Source: Apostichopus californicus | Taxonomy: Eukaryota > Echinodermata > Holothuroidea > Aspidochirotida > Stichopodidae | Length of the DNA stretch: 23,731 nucleotides | Assembly: GCA_020650975.1 (NCBI GenBank) | Contig: JAIPMN010007362.1 | Coordinates: 1-23,731 of the forward strand | Direction of reading: 5' to 3' | Shown here: piece by piece, positions 20,665 through 23,731 of the stretch | How positions within the stretch are numbered: the stretch's first letter is position 1 | Layout of the letters: the number at the start of each line of letters is the position of its first letter | Made by a program: the position numbers and the translations under genes | Notes under the pieces: generated by a model | Told to the model about the DNA's origin: nothing | The model's database searches: none | The model's input: the letters and a program-made list of their open reading frames with translations, nothing else

Positions 20665-20735
20665 GGAGCCGGAGGAGGAAGGGGAGGGGAGCCTGAGGGG
20701 GATGGGGCGGGGAAAGGGGATGGAGAGGGGCGGTG
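20665..20735 (+). repeat. G-rich tract with G-quadruplex motif
   Basis: Plus-strand purine-rich tract. 20697-20719 is a canonical quadruplex motif: runs of five, four, four and four G separated by loops of two, one and three bases. Another GGGG-A-GGGG pair lies just before it. Short loops and four-G runs predict high stability. Confidence 0.85.
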
Positions 20736-21239
20736 AAAATGTCCCCCTTTCCTAAGATATGTGAGAGAAAATCACTAAGGAGCGCTTTTTCCAATTTGAG
20801 AAGTCCCCATTTGTCCTAATGAAGGATACCCCATTTTCTAATATTACAAAAATCCTTCCTTTTTTATTAAGACACCACTGAAGTAAAGAAAATAGAAATT
20901 TTAAAATAATAAAAATAATAAAAAAAAACTTTTCATTATTGCAATTGCAGTCTCTGGTCAAGGCATTTGTTAAATTGTGTTACTATAGTCATCTAATAGA
21001 GGACGCTAATCCACTATGTGAAGTACAAGACAACAAGACTCAGTCAGTAGTAGTGAGGGCGTATACTGAATAAGGTTCTGCAACGTTCAACCGAGGGCGC
21101 CGTCATATCGTTCCTAACAGAGCCATTTACACTGCTCTGGGTCCTATCCTTTTTTATTATTTTTTTTAAATGTATTTATTATCATATGATGTTTATTCAT
21201 AGCTCATACGGATAACTTACTTTACACAGGATCGAATTA
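20736..21239. other. AT-rich stretch, nothing identified
   Basis: Contains A/T low-complexity sequence at 20895-20935 and 21150-21175. No gene or element end supported ahead of the LINE fragment. Confidence 0.5.
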
Positions 21240-22056
21240 CACTCTGAATAAAGTAAAAACGAGCAGTGATTCTACTCGCACTTGTCAGGTTCAGGCACTT
21301 GTCACATCTCACTTTGATTTTTGTAACTCTTTGTTTTATGGTCTTCCCAGTTCTTCCCTTAATAAGTTACAGCGTGTACAAAATGTGGCTGCCCGTATCA
21401 TCCTAAATTTGAACAAATATGACAGTATATCTTCTGCTTTTAAACTTCTCCACTGGCTTCCGATAAAGGATCGTATCGATTTTAAAATTTTATCACTCAC
21501 TTATAAGGCGCTTCACGGATCTGCACCATCTTATCTGAAGGACCTTCTTAAACCACGATCAGTGAGCTACTCCATACGATCTCATGACAGTTTGATTTTA
21601 ACTACCCCCCGCACTCGCTGCAAGTCCCTTGGTGACCGATCTTTTTGTGTCTGTGCCCCCAAATTGTGGAATGCACTCCCATTTTCTATTCGCAATTCAA
21701 GTACTGTAAGTTCATTTAAAGACTCTTAAGACTTTCATTTTCACACGTGTATATAATTAATCTAGTTTTACTTATTATCTCATTCTTTTTGTATTTATCT
21801 CTTACTATTGTTTTATCCTATTTTCTGATTTTGTGGCATGGTATATACTGACTTCATTTTCTCCATCGTTATTGGATTTGTTTAGTCTTTTAGGGTTTTC
21901 TGTTTTTAAGATTTTTACCTCTTTCTTATGATTAACTTGGTTTCTTAAATTTCGTTAAGTTTTTTACCTTTACTCTTTTAAGTTTGTACAGCGCCATAGC
22001 TTATGTTTTTACATATATATGTGCGCTTTAGAAATGTTTAAATAATAATAATAATA
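21240..22056 (+). mobile_element. 5'-truncated CR1/L2-type LINE tail
   Basis: C-terminal end of a non-LTR reverse transcriptase ORF plus its 3' UTR. In frame from about 21240 to a stop at 21727-21729 it shows TSHFDFCNSLFYGLP, LQRVQNVAARIIL, LHWLPIKDRIDFKIL, YKALHGSAPSYLKDLL and APKLWNALPFSIRNSS in family order. The DYCN-like and LHWLP blocks are hallmarks of the CR1/L2/Rex group. The frame breaks at 21727; family-like residues KTFIF follow in another frame (21728-21742), so a small indel ended the ORF. The 3' end has GTACAGCGCC, then GCGCTTTAGAAATG, then an (AAT)n tail at 22040-22056, typical of L2/CR1 3' ends. Endonuclease and most of the RT domain are missing, so the copy is dead. Confidence 0.9.
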
Positions 22057-22094
22057 TGACAATGATATATACATTAGATGAATCTTTATGAAAA

Positions 22095-23260
22095 TAAGAA
22101 ATTGCATTTTTTAAATGGGTGCATGAAATTTAGACTTTTGTGAATATTATTCTGCTTGGAGCATAACTTAAAATCTAAATGAAAATTCATCTAAATGGAA
22201 ATTTCTTCTTCAACTTGTTCTTAAAAATATAACATTTTAGGTAAAAAATCAAGAAGTTGTAGGGGTGCTTTCGGCACAATTTGTACCCGAAATAAATATC
22301 CTGCTTTGAAAAGAAAAAAATTATTGTTGACCAAGCGCAGATTGTTCAACATCTAACATAAATGACCCTCTTTTATAACAATCCCAAAATAAATGATCAA
22401 TCGTTTCCTCATCCTCCTCACAAAATGTGCACATGGAATTATGTTTAATATTCATTTGATGAAGCAAACGATTTGTGCCCAGAATCCTATGAATAAAACG
22501 ATACTGAAAAAAATTAATCTCATCATCTATTAATGACTGAAAAGATTAAGAATAACGATTCTCCATTGATCCTCATGAAACTGAAAAGAGATTTCCCCAT
22601 TAAGACAAGTAGTCGGTTTGGTAGAGACATTCTTAATACCACCTCCTTATAAAAGGCACGGGACATACGCGGAATACCGGATAACCTGTGATACAAAGTA
22701 CCATCTTCAAGTGGAACATTATTAAAGTTTACCAACGTTTTCCAGTAGAAGGGAATAACGGCCACCAGACCAAAAGAAAGGGTGAAAAGTGAACCAACTA
22801 AATAATAAAAAAATCTTGAAAAATTAAGAAATTAAGGACCTTGCTGTTGACGTTGAATAAATCCTTCACGTTTATTACCCCATTGGTGTGCCAAGTCCTG
22901 TAATATATCATGTTATTGCTGATTTTAATTGACAGATTAATTCCATACAATTTGGTTACCAAAATGATCTAACGGCTTCTTAAAAGTACAAAATGACCAA
23001 GTCTTACAAACTTTTTTAATGCAACCGTAAAGAATATTAATGTCGGCACTCTGGTAATTTCATTCAAACAGAAACCCTCTCCCGTACTTTGAGAGATTAT
23101 AATTAAATGGGTCCTATCCTGTTTACCGATCTCCACATACTTTGTATAACGCTGTAATGTAACTGGATCTCGGTGCTTGTTTTGAAAATGGATTCCAAAA
23201 TATCTCGTCCTCAATAATTAAGAGAAGTCCAATACATTCCATATTTGGAGAAATGTGTCG
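22095..23260 (-). mobile_element. Decayed Tx1/L1-like LINE ORF2 C-terminus
   Basis: Minus-strand remnant of the region after the RT domain of an L1/Tx1-type ORF2. In 5' to 3' order: KVCKTW and HFGNQIVWN (about 23005-22940), WHTNGVINVKDLFNVNS (about 22896-22846), FGLVAVIPFYWKTLVNF (about 22775-22725), SLIDDEINFFQYRFIHRI then ILGTNRLL (about 22535-22470), and the cysteine/histidine motif CTFCEEDEETIDHLFWDC at 22431-22378 (zf-RVT type: C-x2-C, ET-x2-HLF-x2-C). A last block, FYLKCYIFKNKL, lies near 22245-22210. These blocks fall in different frames, implying at least four frameshifts, with stops between. No catalytic RT residues are visible; the upstream end runs into a G-run and the N gap. Dead copy. 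Its 3' end abuts the CR1 tail. Confidence 0.8.
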
Positions 23261-23275
23261 GAGAGGGGGGGGGGG

Positions 23276-23279
23276 NNNN
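23276..23279. other. Assembly gap of four N in a G-run
   Basis: Four N interrupt a plus-strand G homopolymer (from about 23265). The true length of the run is uncertain, so any reading frame drawn across it, such as the minus-strand frame 23123-23419, is unreliable. Confidence 0.95.
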
Positions 23280-23695
23280 GGGATGTCATACTTAATTGAA
23301 AACGGCTCCTGCAGATAAGCAAAAATCTCTGGGAATACACAGACTAGTAATTTTAAATAATGCAAAAAGGGTGAAGAAGACAAGCACATTATTTTCAGAA
23401 TGGAAGCGTTTAACAACAACTAAGAGGAGGGAAAGCAGACTTGACTGAGAAGCGGTCCCAGCCCTGGCGATACCACCATCCCGGGAGGAGAACTAAGCCA
23501 ACATAATAGAAAAAATCACTTCCCGGTGGCTGGCTTGTTCCCCGGAAGAAAACTTTACTTACGGAGTTGGACTCACAAGTCCTCTAGCCACCGGGTTCCT
23601 AAACTATGGGCCCCTCTCAGCTCCCTCTCTGCTTAAGCCGAAACCTCCCCTAAGTTTGAAATCAAACTCGTCTAAGGAAGATTTTAAGTTGTTCT
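23280..23695. other. GC-richer unassigned stretch
   Basis: GC content rises from about 23430. The minus strand may continue the upstream part of the Tx1/L1-like remnant or hold its leader, but no motif confirms this. A minus-strand TGGCTTAGTTCTCC resembles a pol III A box but no B box follows, so no SINE is called. Confidence 0.35.
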
Positions 23696-23731
23696 CAAGG
23701 GCGTAGGAACCGGTGGGGCTGGGGGGCGCCA
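23696..23731 (+). mobile_element. Probable outer end of a hAT-type MITE, cut by window edge
   Basis: CAAGGGCGTAGGAACCGG followed by TGGGG and GGGGGGCGCCA. It shares the pattern CA-x2-GGCG-x-AG then G-runs with the left end of the proven element at 13916 (CAGTGGCGGAGCTAGGGG). Only one end is visible, so no inverted repeat or target duplication can be tested. Confidence 0.4.

Noticed and set aside
23123..23419. 98-codon minus-strand ORF
   Set aside because: It reads through the N gap and a C/G homopolymer, so its frame is not trustworthy.
23450..23695. tRNA-derived SINE head
   Set aside because: An A-box-like TGGCTTAGTTCTCC is present on the minus strand but no B box at the right distance and no tail.
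1..23731. CRISPR array, rRNA or tRNA genes, LTR retrotransposon
   Set aside because: No regularly spaced identical repeats with unique spacers, no conserved rRNA/tRNA segments, and no paired long terminal repeats were seen; the sequence character is eukaryotic.

Overview
The window looks like AT-rich genomic DNA from a metazoan, most likely a marine invertebrate. There are no bacterial-style gene blocks, no long intact reading frames, and N runs at 14003 and 23276-23279 typical of a draft assembly. The evidence is canonical GT/AG splice signals, CR1/L2- and Tx1/L1-type LINE remnants, and several small non-autonomous DNA transposons (MITEs). An echinoderm or similar deuterostome is a guess from this repeat mix and from the constant recurrence of the word TACAGTA/TACTGTA; no single gene proves it.

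Layout. 1-5.8 kb: AT-rich non-coding DNA with palindromic TACAGTA clusters, one copy of a hairpin-bearing dispersed repeat (1612-1716) and a polypyrimidine tract (5183-5262). 5.8-10.4 kb: the best gene evidence, a minus-strand 5' gene end. A coding exon (8078-8237) has a supported ATG and a consensus donor. Upstream lie a good acceptor (8515-8516) and a perfect donor (10296/10297) that could join a non-coding first exon. A phase-compatible next exon is possible at 5833-5906. The product is not recognised. The second, inverted copy of the hairpin repeat (8886-8980) lies inside the inferred 5' intron.

10.6-16.7 kb is a MITE cluster. It holds a TTAA-flanked element (10686-11186), a hAT-type element inserted into a tandem repeat with an exact 8-bp target duplication (13916-14309), a more diverged TTAA-like element (15742-16104) and a second hAT-type element (16344-16648). 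Between them lies a 58-codon minus-strand ORF (15349-15525) starting next to an E2F-like site. 17-19.9 kb has two weak terminal-exon candidates and a CpG-bearing patch. 19.95-20.05 kb has a hairpin whose core resembles the GAAAC end of hammerhead-ribozyme repeats. 20.7 kb has a strong G-quadruplex motif.

21.2-23.3 kb holds two dead LINEs lying tail to tail: a 5'-truncated CR1/L2 tail (+) and a frameshifted Tx1/L1-like ORF2 C-terminus (-). The window ends in a GC-richer stretch and what looks like the outer end of another hAT-type MITE.

In short this is a gene-poor region at the 5' end of one minus-strand gene, shaped mainly by transposon insertion. I see no operon, CRISPR, rRNA, tRNA or complete autonomous transposon.
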